The notes under the pieces: model-generated
What the model saw: only the letters and a program-made list of their open reading frames with translations
What the model was told of the DNA's origin: nothing
The model's database searches: none
Shown here: piece after piece, positions 46,790-55,388 of the stretch
Position numbering within the stretch: the stretch's first letter is position 1
How the letters are laid out: every line of letters starts with the position of its first letter
Assembly: GCF_029846235.1 (NCBI RefSeq)
Contig: NZ_JARVWP010000006.1
Span: 310,001-374,000, forward strand
Direction: 5' to 3'
Origin: Bradyrhizobium sp. CER78
GTDB taxonomy: Bacteria; Pseudomonadota; Alphaproteobacteria; Rhizobiales; Xanthobacteraceae
DNA: 64,000 bases
Program-made: the position numbers and the translations under genes

Positions 46790-47959
46790 ATGACCGGGAG
46801 CGGACTGCCGCTGGAGGGCGTGAGGGTCGTCGAGATGACCCACATGGTGATGGGGCCGACCTGCGGGATGATCCTGGCGCAACTCGGCGCTGAGGTGATC
46901 AAAGTTGAACCTCCCTCAGGCGACAAGACCCGCTCGCTCGGCGGCATGGGTGTCTCGTTCTTCCCGCTGTTCAACCGCGGCAAGCGCAGCGTCGTGCTCG
47001 ATCTCGCCAAGTCCGAGGACCGCGAGACGATGCACCTTCTGCTCGCTAGCGCCGACGTGTTCCTGGAGAATTTCCGCGACGGCCAGCTCGACAAGCAGGG
47101 CCTCGGGCCCGACGAGCTGCGCGCAAAATATCCGCATCTGATCATCGCCGGCCACAAAGGCTTTCTCTCCGGCCCCTACGATCATCGCCCGGCGCTCGAC
47201 GAGGTCGTGCAGATGATGTCAGGGCTCGCCGCGATGACCGGCACGCGGGACAAGCCGCAGCGCGTCGGCTCGTCCGCCAACGACATCATGGGCGGCATGT
47301 TCGGCGTGATCTCGATCCTCGCCGCGCTCTATCAGAAGCGCGGCGGGAAGGTTGATGGTGCCGACATCCGCATCGGGCTATTCGAGAACTGCCTGTTCCT
47401 GGTCGCCCAGCATATGGTCGAGTACGAGATGACCGGGCGCAAGCCGCGCTCGATGCCGGAGCGTGAGCACGCCTGGCCGATCTACGACATCTTCGATGCC
47501 GCCGGCGGCGATCGCATCTTCATCGGCGTCGTCACCGAAGGTCATTGGCAAAGCTTCTGCCGCGAGTTCGGTTTGCACGAGTTTGCCGACGATCCGACGC
47601 TGTGCAGCACCACGGACCGCATCATGGCGCGCGACCGGATCATTCCGCGCGTCGCCGAGGTGATCAAGGGCTGGAACGTGGCCGACCTCTCGGCGCGGCT
47701 CGACGCGCTCAACATCTGCTTCTCGCCGATCAACCGTCCCGAGGATCTGTTGCAGGATCCGCACGTGCTGCGACCCGGCGGACTCGTTCACACCATCAAC
47801 GCCGACGGCAAGCCGTTCCGCGCTCCCGCGCTGCCGCTCGAATGGAATGGCCACAATATCGGCGAGGGCCTGAAGGTGCCGGTGCTTGGCGCCGATACCG
47901 ACGCTGTCCGCGCCGAGCTTGCACAACACAAGATTTCATCAACCGGAAACGCTGCGTGA
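46790..47959 (+). CDS. CaiB/BaiF family (class III) CoA-transferase
   Basis: The 389-residue enzyme moves CoA between carboxylic acids. It has the family features GVRVVEMTHMVMGPTCGMIL at the start, EVIKVEPPSGDKTR, and the catalytic aspartate as Asp165 in SSANDIMGGMFG. The next gene, seven bases on, encodes an HMG-CoA-lyase-type enzyme, so the CoA ester made here is probably cleaved there. A succinyl-CoA- or acetyl-CoA-dependent activation of a branched hydroxy-diacid such as 3-hydroxy-3-methylglutarate would fit, but this is inferred from context. Confidence 0.92.
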   Translation: MTGSGLPLEGVRVVEMTHMVMGPTCGMILAQLGAEVIKVEPPSGDKTRSLGGMGVSFFPLFNRGKRSVVLDLAKSEDRETMHLLLASADVFLENFRDGQLDKQGLGPDELRAKYPHLIIAGHKGFLSGPYDHRPALDEVVQMMSGLAAMTGTRDKPQRVGSSANDIMGGMFGVISILAALYQKRGGKVDGADIRIGLFENCLFLVAQHMVEYEMTGRKPRSMPEREHAWPIYDIFDAAGGDRIFIGVVTEGHWQSFCREFGLHEFADDPTLCSTTDRIMARDRIIPRVAEVIKGWNVADLSARLDALNICFSPINRPEDLLQDPHVLRPGGLVHTINADGKPFRAPALPLEWNGHNIGEGLKVPVLGADTDAVRAELAQHKISSTGNAA

Positions 47960-47966
47960 GGCTGAC

Positions 47967-48914
47967 ATGACCCGCGTCCACGATATCTATCCCAACGACA
48001 GAGTGAGCCTACGCGAGGTCGGTCTGCGCGACGGTCTGCAGCTGGTGAAGACATTCCCGTCCACCGCGGCGAAGCAGCGCTGGGTGCGCGATGAGTATGC
48101 CGCCGGCGTCCGGCATTTCGAGGTCGGCTCGTTCCTGCCGGCCAAGACCTTTCCGCAATTCGTCGATGTCCGCGACGTCGTTGCGACGATCGCCGCGCTG
48201 CCCGACGCGCATGGCGTCGCGCTGGCGCTGAACGAGCGCGGCGTCAACGAAGCGCTGGCCTCCGGCGTCGCCGAGATCGCCTCGGTGGTGTCGGCGACCG
48301 AGGAGCACAGCCAGGCCAATGCCAACCGCTCGCGCGAATCCGCGATCGAGAACATCAAGCGGCTTTGTGAATTGCGCGATGCCAGCGCGCACAAGCCGCT
48401 GGTCAATGCGGCGATCTCGATGGGGCTGGGCTGCTCGATCGTGGGTGCGGTCGATCCGAAGGAGGTGCTGCGCCTCACCGAGAAGCTCTACGAGGTCGGC
48501 GTCGACATGGTCGCGATCGCCGATACCGTCGGCTATGCCGGACCTAAGCAGGTCGGCGAGCTGACGCGCGGCGCGGTGAAGATCGCAGGGTCCAAGCCGG
48601 TCTGTGTGCACCTGCACGACACGCGAGGTATGGGCATCGCCAATGCCTCCGCCGCGCTCGACGAGGGCGCCCGCGTGCTCGACGGCTCGCTCGGCGGCCT
48701 CGGCGGCTGCCCGTTCGCGCCTGGGGCGACCGGCAATGTCGTGTTCGAGGACCTCGTCTTCCTCTGCGAGAGCAAGGGATTTCCGACCGGCATCGATCTC
48801 GATCGCCTCATCGAGGTGCGCGCGATCCTGAAATCCGAGATGCCGAACGAGCAGCTCTATGGCGGCCTCGCCCGCGCCGGCCTGCCGCGTGGTGCCAAGG
48901 CCAAGGCGGCGTAG
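47967..48914 (+). CDS. Hydroxymethylglutaryl-CoA lyase-type enzyme
   Basis: The 315-residue barrel enzyme has Arg21 and Asp22 in VSLREVGLRDGLQ, His215 and His217 in CVHLHDTRGMG, and the active-site cysteine Cys248 in GLGGCPFAPGATGNV, all matching the HMG-CoA lyase signature. The reaction would be cleavage of HMG-CoA, or a close analogue, to acetyl-CoA and acetoacetate. The ATG at 47967 is preferred. It is the second gene of a two-gene operon with the CoA-transferase, opposite a LysR regulator. Confidence 0.9.
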   Translation: MTRVHDIYPNDRVSLREVGLRDGLQLVKTFPSTAAKQRWVRDEYAAGVRHFEVGSFLPAKTFPQFVDVRDVVATIAALPDAHGVALALNERGVNEALASGVAEIASVVSATEEHSQANANRSRESAIENIKRLCELRDASAHKPLVNAAISMGLGCSIVGAVDPKEVLRLTEKLYEVGVDMVAIADTVGYAGPKQVGELTRGAVKIAGSKPVCVHLHDTRGMGIANASAALDEGARVLDGSLGGLGGCPFAPGATGNVVFEDLVFLCESKGFPTGIDLDRLIEVRAILKSEMPNEQLYGGLARAGLPRGAKAKAA

Positions 48915-48948
48915 CGGGACCTGCCGCCGCGCAGCGGCAACGTTCTGA

Positions 48949-50547
48949 TCAGTCGCGCATGCGGTGGCTCGAGCTGAAATCCTCGACATCCGGCTGCATT
49001 GGGGCCGTTTCGCGGTAGGGCGGCACGATCAGCATCACGACCCGCCGTGTCCGGCCGGGCCTGCCCAGCAGCGTCGCCTGGGCGTCAAACTCGGAGCGAA
49101 AGACGTCCGTCGCACGCAACGTCGTGCGCGCCATCCAGCTCAGGCAGTCCACCTGGTCGGCGAAGCACAATGCCGCCCAGCCGCGATCGAGCGTGGTCTT
49201 GCGCGGCAGCCCCCAGGTGTACTGATAGGCAAACGGCCGGGCGTAGAACGGATGATCCGGACTGTAGAAGGCGGCGGCGAAGGCGAGCGCATCATCGCCG
49301 CTGACGGCCACCAGCGGCGTCCCGGCTGCGTCGTGCCATCGTGCGGTGAGCTCGGTCGCGACCGCATGATAGAAGCCGCGGCCTTCTTCATAGCCGTAGG
49401 CGTGGCGATAGAGTGCGTGGATCGGAGCGCCGGCGGCAACCGCGAGAATGGCGATACCCGCCACCATGACGGTCAGATTGACGGCATAGAACCGCTCGAT
49501 CGGGTAGCTCGTTCCGCACACGATCAGCACGATGAACATGAAGAGGCCCTGCACCGCCCAGAGCGAGGGCAGGTCGGTGCCGATCGCGAGCGACACGATC
49601 ACCGGAAACAGGATGGTGCCGATTGCGACCAGCCGCAGCAGGCGGAGCCCCGGGTTCATTGCGCGGAAATCCGCAGGCAGCCGCGCCAGCCGCCGGCCGG
49701 CGATGAACACCCAGGTCACCGCCGCGATCGAGAGGGCAGCGATCAGGCCCATGATGAAGTAGGAGACCTCCCACAGCGCGGCGACATGATCGGCGCCGGC
49801 ATGCGCGAGCGCATAATCGAACGTCGTTGCCCCCGTCGTGGCGAGCCAATGCAGATGCGGGCCGAGCACGAGCATTCCGGTCAGCGCCGAAATCCAGGGC
49901 GATGCCGACTGCAGATAGCGGCGGCGATCGGAATGCAGCACGGCCGCGAAAACGAAGCTTGCGACCAGGAAGATCGAATAATATTTGCCGAGCATCGCGA
50001 GAGCGCAGGCCGCACCTGCCGCGATCGCCCAGCCGAGTTGCCGTGGCGCCTCGAACGCACGCAGGAAGCAATACGTCGCCAGCGGCCAGGATGCCAGCAG
50101 CACCGCGTTCGCGTTGAACCGCTGGGCGTGGAATTGATAGGCTGGCAGCAGCATCGCCAGCAGCAGGACGATCGCGCGCTTCTCGCCGCGGACGAAGCGG
50201 CGCGAGATCAGGTCGACTGCCCACAGCGCCACGGCTGCGTTGACCATTGCCATCAGCTGCAGCGACCAATCGCTCAGCGGAAAGACCGCGGTCCATCCCC
50301 GGGTGATCCAGCCCATCAGTGGCGGATGCTTGGGATATCCCCATGCGAGGTGGCGGCCGAGCGTCCAGGTCTCGAGCACGTCGGGATGCAGGCCGGCGCC
50401 GAGATAGGCGACGATGAGATACGCCGTCCAGATCGCGACGAAGAGGACGAGAAGCAGCGGGATCGACCACCCGGTCTCGATGCCCTCGAGCCAGCTGTTG
50501 AATGGACGGCGCCAGCGTGCCGGGTCCTTCTCCGACGCGGCGGCCAT
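48949..50547 (-). CDS. GT39/ArnT-like membrane glycosyltransferase
   Basis: The 532-residue protein has many transmembrane helices and a large C-terminal soluble part. Between helices 1 and 2 is ETWTLGRHLAWGYPKHPPLM, with the acidic residue and HPP that mark polyprenyl-phosphate-linked glycosyltransferases of the PMT/ArnT type. It may transfer a sugar to lipid A, protein or another envelope molecule, but the acceptor is unknown. The start is uncertain: ATG 50547 has no strong ribosome site, and an in-frame TTG exists at 50598. Confidence 0.8.
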   Translation of the reverse strand: MAAASEKDPARWRRPFNSWLEGIETGWSIPLLLVLFVAIWTAYLIVAYLGAGLHPDVLETWTLGRHLAWGYPKHPPLMGWITRGWTAVFPLSDWSLQLMAMVNAAVALWAVDLISRRFVRGEKRAIVLLLAMLLPAYQFHAQRFNANAVLLASWPLATYCFLRAFEAPRQLGWAIAAGAACALAMLGKYYSIFLVASFVFAAVLHSDRRRYLQSASPWISALTGMLVLGPHLHWLATTGATTFDYALAHAGADHVAALWEVSYFIMGLIAALSIAAVTWVFIAGRRLARLPADFRAMNPGLRLLRLVAIGTILFPVIVSLAIGTDLPSLWAVQGLFMFIVLIVCGTSYPIERFYAVNLTVMVAGIAILAVAAGAPIHALYRHAYGYEEGRGFYHAVATELTARWHDAAGTPLVAVSGDDALAFAAAFYSPDHPFYARPFAYQYTWGLPRKTTLDRGWAALCFADQVDCLSWMARTTLRATDVFRSEFDAQATLLGRPGRTRRVVMLIVPPYRETAPMQPDVEDFSSSHRMRD

Positions 50548-50617
50548 CGCCGAGAAATCGATCAACGAAAACACCGTGAAACTACCGGATGAAAGCAAGC
50601 TTGAAACGCGCGCACCC

Positions 50618-50734
50618 TAGTGATGCAGCAGCGAGAACTCAACGACGAAGCCGAACGACGAGACCGATTTCAGATCATGGTTGACGAGGCCGCCCGCGGT
50701 GCGCGCGATATCCCGCGTTCGACATCGGCGGCCG
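50618..50734 (-). pseudogene. Possible C-terminal remnant of a lost gene
   Basis: Between the glycosyltransferase and the YiiX-like gene, a minus-strand frame ends at a TAG (50618-50620). Its last residues read GGLVNHDLKSVSSFGFVVEF and a few more. The alternating hydrophobic pattern looks like a C-terminal beta strand of an outer-membrane or secreted protein. No start or recognisable domain precedes it. It may be a broken gene end or chance. Confidence 0.25.
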
Positions 50735-51616
50735 TTATCCCGGCGTGGGCTCCGTGCTGATCACTTCCGCAGCCGGAAGCGTCGCCTCTTCGTCAATCGC
50801 TTCAGGAACAAGCGGCGGCGACTTACGCTCTGGAAACACACTGAATTCGCCGGCTACCTCCTGGAGCGGCTTCTGCTTGTCGGCCCAGTGCAGGGCCGTG
50901 TAGTCGAAACCGTGCACGATGGTGGGTTTGACGACTTCGAAATAGGGCGAGATGTCGAAGTCGCGCGGCATGTAGAGCGAGGAATCGCGGATATGCAGGA
51001 TCTCGCGGCGCGCCTTGCGGCTGGCGGCGCGGGTGATCTTGGGCAGGATCGGATAGCGCACGGCATCGAACGCCTGCGCGATCAGCGCCGAGCAGATGAT
51101 CTTGGTCGGATCGCCGGAGCCGAATGCGATCATGCGGCGGCGCCAGCGCTGCGGGATCGGCAGCGGAAACAGATAGCGCGCGAGATCGACGATGTTCTTG
51201 GTGTCGTAGCCGAAGCCGATGCGGTTGATGGCATAGCGGCACACCGTGGTGCGGTCCTCGAACGACAGTCCGACCGGACGGCAGAGGCGGGTGTGATAGG
51301 ACAGGTATTTCGACAGCGGCGCGGAGGTCACGCCCTCGCCGATGTTGGCTTCGATCAGCACATGCTGCTCGCCGTCGGGCTCGAACGCACCGTCGATCGG
51401 TCCGACGAACAGCGCGGCATGCGACCAGGTCGATTGGGTGAGGTACTTGATGATGCCGGAAATGCGGTTGTTGCCTTCGACCAGCAGCACATCGCCGGGC
51501 TGCATGATGCCCCGCAGATGGTCCGGGTCGCTCGGCGTGAACGGCTCGTAACCGGGGACTTCCTTCGACAGGTACCCCGCGATCCATTTACCGACGGTAT
51601 CGAGCATTACGCCCAT
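50735..51616 (-). CDS. YiiX-like permuted papain-fold cysteine hydrolase
   Basis: The 293-residue protein has the permuted NlpC/P60-type arrangement of the YiiX/YebB family: MQPGDVLLVEGNNRISGIIK near residue 38, the histidine in QSTWSHAALFVG, and the cysteine in TKIICSALIAQAFDAV near residue 172. Such enzymes cleave amide bonds in peptides or lipids, and the substrate here is unknown. No signal peptide is visible, though the N-terminus may be membrane associated. An AT-rich gap of about 200 bases separates it from the divergent amine oxidase gene. Confidence 0.85.
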   Translation of the reverse strand: MGVMLDTVGKWIAGYLSKEVPGYEPFTPSDPDHLRGIMQPGDVLLVEGNNRISGIIKYLTQSTWSHAALFVGPIDGAFEPDGEQHVLIEANIGEGVTSAPLSKYLSYHTRLCRPVGLSFEDRTTVCRYAINRIGFGYDTKNIVDLARYLFPLPIPQRWRRRMIAFGSGDPTKIICSALIAQAFDAVRYPILPKITRAASRKARREILHIRDSSLYMPRDFDISPYFEVVKPTIVHGFDYTALHWADKQKPLQEVAGEFSVFPERKSPPLVPEAIDEEATLPAAEVISTEPTPG

Positions 51617-51814
51617 GAATTCCCCCCAGCGGTTCTACGACCGCTTGTGTTCACTTAATCATGGTCGCAAGCCGTTGCAATTTAGTTCATGCCATCAGCG
51701 GATCAATCATGATTGATTTACCATGAGTGTTGCTGCGGTCGGTGAGATGCGGCACAGTTCGCGAAGCGTTCCCATTCTGTGCAAGTCCCCGGAAACCATG
51801 CCAGAAGCTATGTC

Positions 51815-53224
51815 ATGACAGTGACCCGCCGCGATTTCCTGTCGGCGTCGGCTGCTCTCGCGCTGGCGCCAGTATTTGGCGGCCGGGCGCTTGCTGCGCC
51901 GCCGCCGCGCGAGGCCGACATCGTCGTGATCGGCGCGGGTGCCGCAGGCATTGCCGCGGCGCGACGGATCGCCGCCGCGAACCGCAAGGTGATCGTGGTG
52001 GAGGCGTCCGGCCAGGTCGGCGGCCGCTGCCAGACCGACGCATCGGGCTTCGACGTGCCGTTCGACCGCGGCGCGCGCTGGATGCACAATCCCGAAACCA
52101 ATCCGATGATCCGCCTGGCTCGCTCCGCCGGGCTCGACATCGTGACGGCACCCGCGGGCCAGAAGATCCGCATCGGCCGGCGCTACGCCCGCCCCGGCGA
52201 GACCGAAGAATTCCTGGCCGCGCTGGTGCGCGCCAACCGCGCCATCGACGACGCCTCGCGCAAGGCCGATATCGCCTGCGCCGCGGCAATGCCGAAGGAT
52301 CTCGGCGATTGGGCCGGCACTGCGGAATTCCTGCTCGGCCCCAATTTCTGCGGCAAGGATCTGAAGGATCTCTCCGCCGTCGACAAGGTCCGCGCGCAGG
52401 ATCGCAACAGCGCGATCGCCTGCCGGCAGGGGCTCGGCGCGCTGATCGCAAAACTCGGCGAGGGGCTGCCGCTGGCGTTGTCGACACCGGCGCAGCGCAT
52501 CCTTTGGAGCAATCGCGACGTGATGGTCGAGACGGCATCCGGCAAGATCACCGCGCGCGCCGCCATCGTTACGGTGTCGAGCAACGTGCTCGCCAGCGGC
52601 AGCATCAAGTTCGCGCCCGAGCTTCCGAAGCGCGCGTTCGACGCCGCCGCCAAGCTGAGCCTCGGCAGCTATGATCGCATCGCACTGCAGATCCCCGGCA
52701 ACCCGCTCGGGCTGTCGCGCGACGACGTCATCATCGAGCAGAGCAACTCGACCAAGACCGCGCTGCTCTACGGCAATATCGCCGGCTCCTCGCTATGCAC
52801 GATCGACGTCGCGGGCTCGTTCGGCCGCGACCTGTCCGCGCAGGGCGAGAAGGCGATGGCTGCGTTTGCGGTGGAATGGCTGACGAAGCTCTATGGCAGC
52901 GAGGTCGGCGCCGCCGTGAAGAAGACCAGCGCGACGCGCTGGAACGCGCAGCCCTTCATTCAAGGGGCAATGTCGGCCGCCGCACCCGGCGCGCAATTCT
53001 CGCGCCGGATCCTGTCCGAGCCGATCGGCGCGATGTATCTCGCGGGCGAGGCCACGCATGAGACGCTGTGGGGCACGGTCGACGGCGCCTGGGACAGCGG
53101 CGAGCGCGCTGCGGATGCCGCGCTGCGCAGGATCGGTGGAGTGAAGGAGGCGACGCCGGAGACGTCAGCGCCTGCCGCAAAACATAAGCGCCGCACGCGG
53201 CGATCGGCCGAGCCGATGAATTGA
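51815..53224 (+). CDS. Tat-exported flavin monoamine oxidase family protein
   Basis: The 469-residue protein starts MTVTRRDFLSASAALALAP, a twin-arginine signal, so the FAD enzyme should fold in the cytoplasm and act in the periplasm. The dinucleotide-binding motif DIVVIGAGAAGIAAARRIAA follows at about residue 35, then GGRCQTD and the C-terminal FAD motif YLAGEATHETLWGTVDGAW. The family oxidises amines. The substrate is unknown. The tail is basic, with KHKRRTRRS. The ATG at 51815 is chosen for the signal sequence; an ATG at 51779 would extend it. Confidence 0.88.
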   Translation: MTVTRRDFLSASAALALAPVFGGRALAAPPPREADIVVIGAGAAGIAAARRIAAANRKVIVVEASGQVGGRCQTDASGFDVPFDRGARWMHNPETNPMIRLARSAGLDIVTAPAGQKIRIGRRYARPGETEEFLAALVRANRAIDDASRKADIACAAAMPKDLGDWAGTAEFLLGPNFCGKDLKDLSAVDKVRAQDRNSAIACRQGLGALIAKLGEGLPLALSTPAQRILWSNRDVMVETASGKITARAAIVTVSSNVLASGSIKFAPELPKRAFDAAAKLSLGSYDRIALQIPGNPLGLSRDDVIIEQSNSTKTALLYGNIAGSSLCTIDVAGSFGRDLSAQGEKAMAAFAVEWLTKLYGSEVGAAVKKTSATRWNAQPFIQGAMSAAAPGAQFSRRILSEPIGAMYLAGEATHETLWGTVDGAWDSGERAADAALRRIGGVKEATPETSAPAAKHKRRTRRSAEPMN

Positions 53225-53289
53225 CGTTGGGATGAGGTCGGGTACCGCAGCCCATGGTGGGATTGGTTCTCGATTCAAGATGCATGCGG

Positions 53290-53372
53290 GTGATCCAGTA
53301 TTCCAGAGGCAGTCGTGCTTGAGCCGATGGGCCGCGGCGTACTGGATCGCCCGGTCGAGCCGGGCGATGACG
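53290..53372. repeat. Imperfect inverted repeat with a strong central hairpin
   Basis: GATCCAGTATTCCAGAGGCA is mirrored by TACTGGATC about 45 bases on, and directly after it CGCCCGGTCGAGCCGGGCG forms a tight hairpin. It lies between the convergent amine oxidase and metallo-beta-lactamase-fold genes and can serve as a terminator. This sequence type is a familiar intergenic repeat in this genus. Confidence 0.7.
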
Positions 53373-53410
53373 GTGTGGGTGAGGGCGCAGCTTTGCCTTC
53401 TCGCCACGCC

Positions 53411-54355
53411 TCACACCGGCAGCTTCAGCTCCATCAGATCCTTCGCCACCACGATCCGGCCCTTGAAATTCGTCTTCACGTCCCGCGTCCAGTCGTCGTC
53501 GGTGACGAGTGGATCGTCGCCGGGCACGAAATGGCTCAGTACCAGCGTCTTGACGCCGGCGGCGGCTGCGACGCGGCCGACGTCTTCGGTCGAGGTGTGG
53601 CTGTCGAGCAGATGCTTCTTCAGCGTGGCGCCATTCTTGGTCGTCGCCACCAGGCGATCGACCGCGGGAATGTAGAGGCATTCGTGCACCAGCACGTCGG
53701 CTCCCTTCGCGAACTCGGCGAGCTTCGGATTATAGGCGGTGTCGCTGGAGAACACGATGACGCCGTCCGGCGTCTCGAACTTGTAGGCGAAGTTGTCGAC
53801 GATGGGCGGGTGCGGTGTGCGGAACGCGGTGACGGTGACATCTGATGTCTTCAGCACCACGCCGTCGTCGGTGATGTCTTTCGCGATCAAGAGCTTTCGC
53901 GGATCGGGCCGGCCTTCATCCTCGATCCGGGTTTCGACGTCGAACTTGTTCAGCTCCCAATACTCTTTCGTCATCGCCTCGATGCCCTTGGGACCGAACG
54001 AATGGATCGGCGTCGAGAGCCCGGCCGCCCAAGCGTTGTAGAACAGATTGCCGTATTCCAGATTGTGATCGGAATGGTGATGGCTGATGAAGATGTACTT
54101 CACGGAAGGGATCGGCACGCCGGCGCTGACCAGCTGCCGGCTGACGCCCATGCCGCAATCAATAACAAAGGGCGTGTCGTTGACGACGAGAAGATTGGCG
54201 GGATTGGAGGCGCCGATGCCGACGCGCGGGCCGCCCTTGGTGCCGAGGAATACGATCCGGGTGCGTGGCTTTGCATTTTGCGCGCGCACGATGGGCGCCG
54301 CCAGCATGGCGGCGCTGCCGAGCGCCAGTTTCAGTGTGGAGCGGCGATCGATCAT
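53411..54355 (-). CDS. Exported metallo-beta-lactamase-fold hydrolase (AtsA/ElaC-like)
   Basis: The 314-residue protein begins MIDRRSTLKLALGSAAMLAA, a probable Tat signal. The metal motif is FISHHHSDHNLEYGN near residue 94, with later ligands in VFSSDTAYN, LVHECLY and VLSHFVPGDD. It is most like arylsulfatase (AtsA) or RNase Z-type members of the superfamily that hydrolyse sulfate esters or phosphodiesters. The export signal argues against an RNA-processing role. It is 39 bases upstream of a TauE-type permease gene on the same strand when read leftward, but its substrate is unknown. Confidence 0.85.
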   Translation of the reverse strand: MIDRRSTLKLALGSAAMLAAPIVRAQNAKPRTRIVFLGTKGGPRVGIGASNPANLLVVNDTPFVIDCGMGVSRQLVSAGVPIPSVKYIFISHHHSDHNLEYGNLFYNAWAAGLSTPIHSFGPKGIEAMTKEYWELNKFDVETRIEDEGRPDPRKLLIAKDITDDGVVLKTSDVTVTAFRTPHPPIVDNFAYKFETPDGVIVFSSDTAYNPKLAEFAKGADVLVHECLYIPAVDRLVATTKNGATLKKHLLDSHTSTEDVGRVAAAAGVKTLVLSHFVPGDDPLVTDDDWTRDVKTNFKGRIVVAKDLMELKLPV

Positions 54356-54394
54356 GGTGTTCCTCCCGCAGTCTTCTTCCGAGTTCTGCCGACC

Positions 54395-55171
54395 CTACCC
54401 GCCGCGCAAAATGCCATCAAGCGCCGGCAGGCCGACGATGACGGCCGCCGCGATCAGCGCGTAGCAGATCGCGCGAAACACCTGCTCGCTGGCCTTGCCG
54501 AACAGCGAGGCGCCGAACCAGACACCGATGCCGTAGATCGGACCCACGATCAGCGAGAACTTGGCCGATTCGATCGTGATCAGTCCGGTGAACCAGTAGC
54601 TGACCAGCGAGAAGAAATCCGAGGCGCCGAAGAACAGCACGATGTTGGCGCGTGAGATCACCGACGAGATCGGCCGTCCGAGCCAATAGGCCACGATCGG
54701 TGGACCGCCGGTCTGCGCGAGGCCGCTGCAGAAGCCGGAGAGGCCGCCGACGCCGATCGAGAGGGCGGCGTGATCCTTGCCGTGATAGCGCCAGCCCGAC
54801 AGCAGCAGCACGAGCAGCGCCGCGACGAAGCAGGAGATGATCCAGCGCGTGGTCACGGGCTCGAGCACGGTCAGGAAATAGGTGCCGATGGGAACACCGA
54901 CCAGCGCGCCGGCCACCATGACCGCGGTGGCCTTGCGGTCGGCGTGAGTCCAGGCATTCGGCAGCAGCGGCGTCGCGGCAATGAAGTCGATGATCAGCAG
55001 CAGCGCCGCCACCAGCCGCGGCGCCGCGACGCTGCTCGCCAGCGGCATGAAGATCAGCGCCGAGCCGAAGCCGGAAAAGCCGCGCGCCGTGCCGGACACG
55101 AACGCAATCGCGCAGATCGCCAGCGCGATGCTGGTCGAGATGTCGGACGGGATGAGGCTGAGGGAGGTCAT
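54395..55171 (-). CDS. TauE/SafE family permease
   Basis: The 258-residue protein has about eight transmembrane helices and the duplicated TauE/SafE (DUF81) pattern, with SGTARGFSGFGSALIFMPL in the first half and GLSGFCSGLAQTGGPPIVAYWL in the second. Members export or import sulfur-containing or other organic anions. It lies directly before an AtsA-like hydrolase gene on the same strand, which hints at sulfonate or sulfate-ester metabolism. The start is uncertain; ATG 55171 and 55216 are both possible and neither has a clear ribosome site. Confidence 0.85.
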   Translation of the reverse strand: MTSLSLIPSDISTSIALAICAIAFVSGTARGFSGFGSALIFMPLASSVAAPRLVAALLLIIDFIAATPLLPNAWTHADRKATAVMVAGALVGVPIGTYFLTVLEPVTTRWIISCFVAALLVLLLSGWRYHGKDHAALSIGVGGLSGFCSGLAQTGGPPIVAYWLGRPISSVISRANIVLFFGASDFFSLVSYWFTGLITIESAKFSLIVGPIYGIGVWFGASLFGKASEQVFRAICYALIAAAVIVGLPALDGILRGG

Positions 55172-55245
55172 GGGAGGGAAACGCAGTTCAACCAGCTGGC
55201 GGGCAAGTGGGCTCATGCCTTGAGACAAAGTGCCCGCAACTCAGA

Positions 55246-55353
55246 CCCGTCATCCTGAGGTGCGAGCGGAGCGAGCCTCGAAGGATGAATCGGCCACAGT
55301 CGGGCCGTCGACCCTTCGAGACGCGCGCACGTGCGCGCGTCTCAGGGTGACGG
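55246..55353. repeat. Long hairpin repeat, family D copy 2
   Basis: Starts CCGTCATCCTGAGGTGCGAG and ends with the inverse CTCAGGGTGACGG, with an inner CTCGAAGGATG/CCTTCGAGACG pair. It lies between pheT and the permease gene and closely matches 34663-34762. The middle has an extra GCGCACGTGCGC palindrome. Confidence 0.88.
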
Positions 55354-55388
55354 TGAAGGGTTCCCCCTCGCGAGCGGGAGAGCCCACA

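Noticed and set aside
53165..53407. Minus-strand 80-codon frame reading MARRQ...LDRAIQYAA
   Set aside because: It is a translation of the intergenic palindromic repeat and overlaps the end of the amine oxidase gene; such frames recur wherever this repeat occurs.
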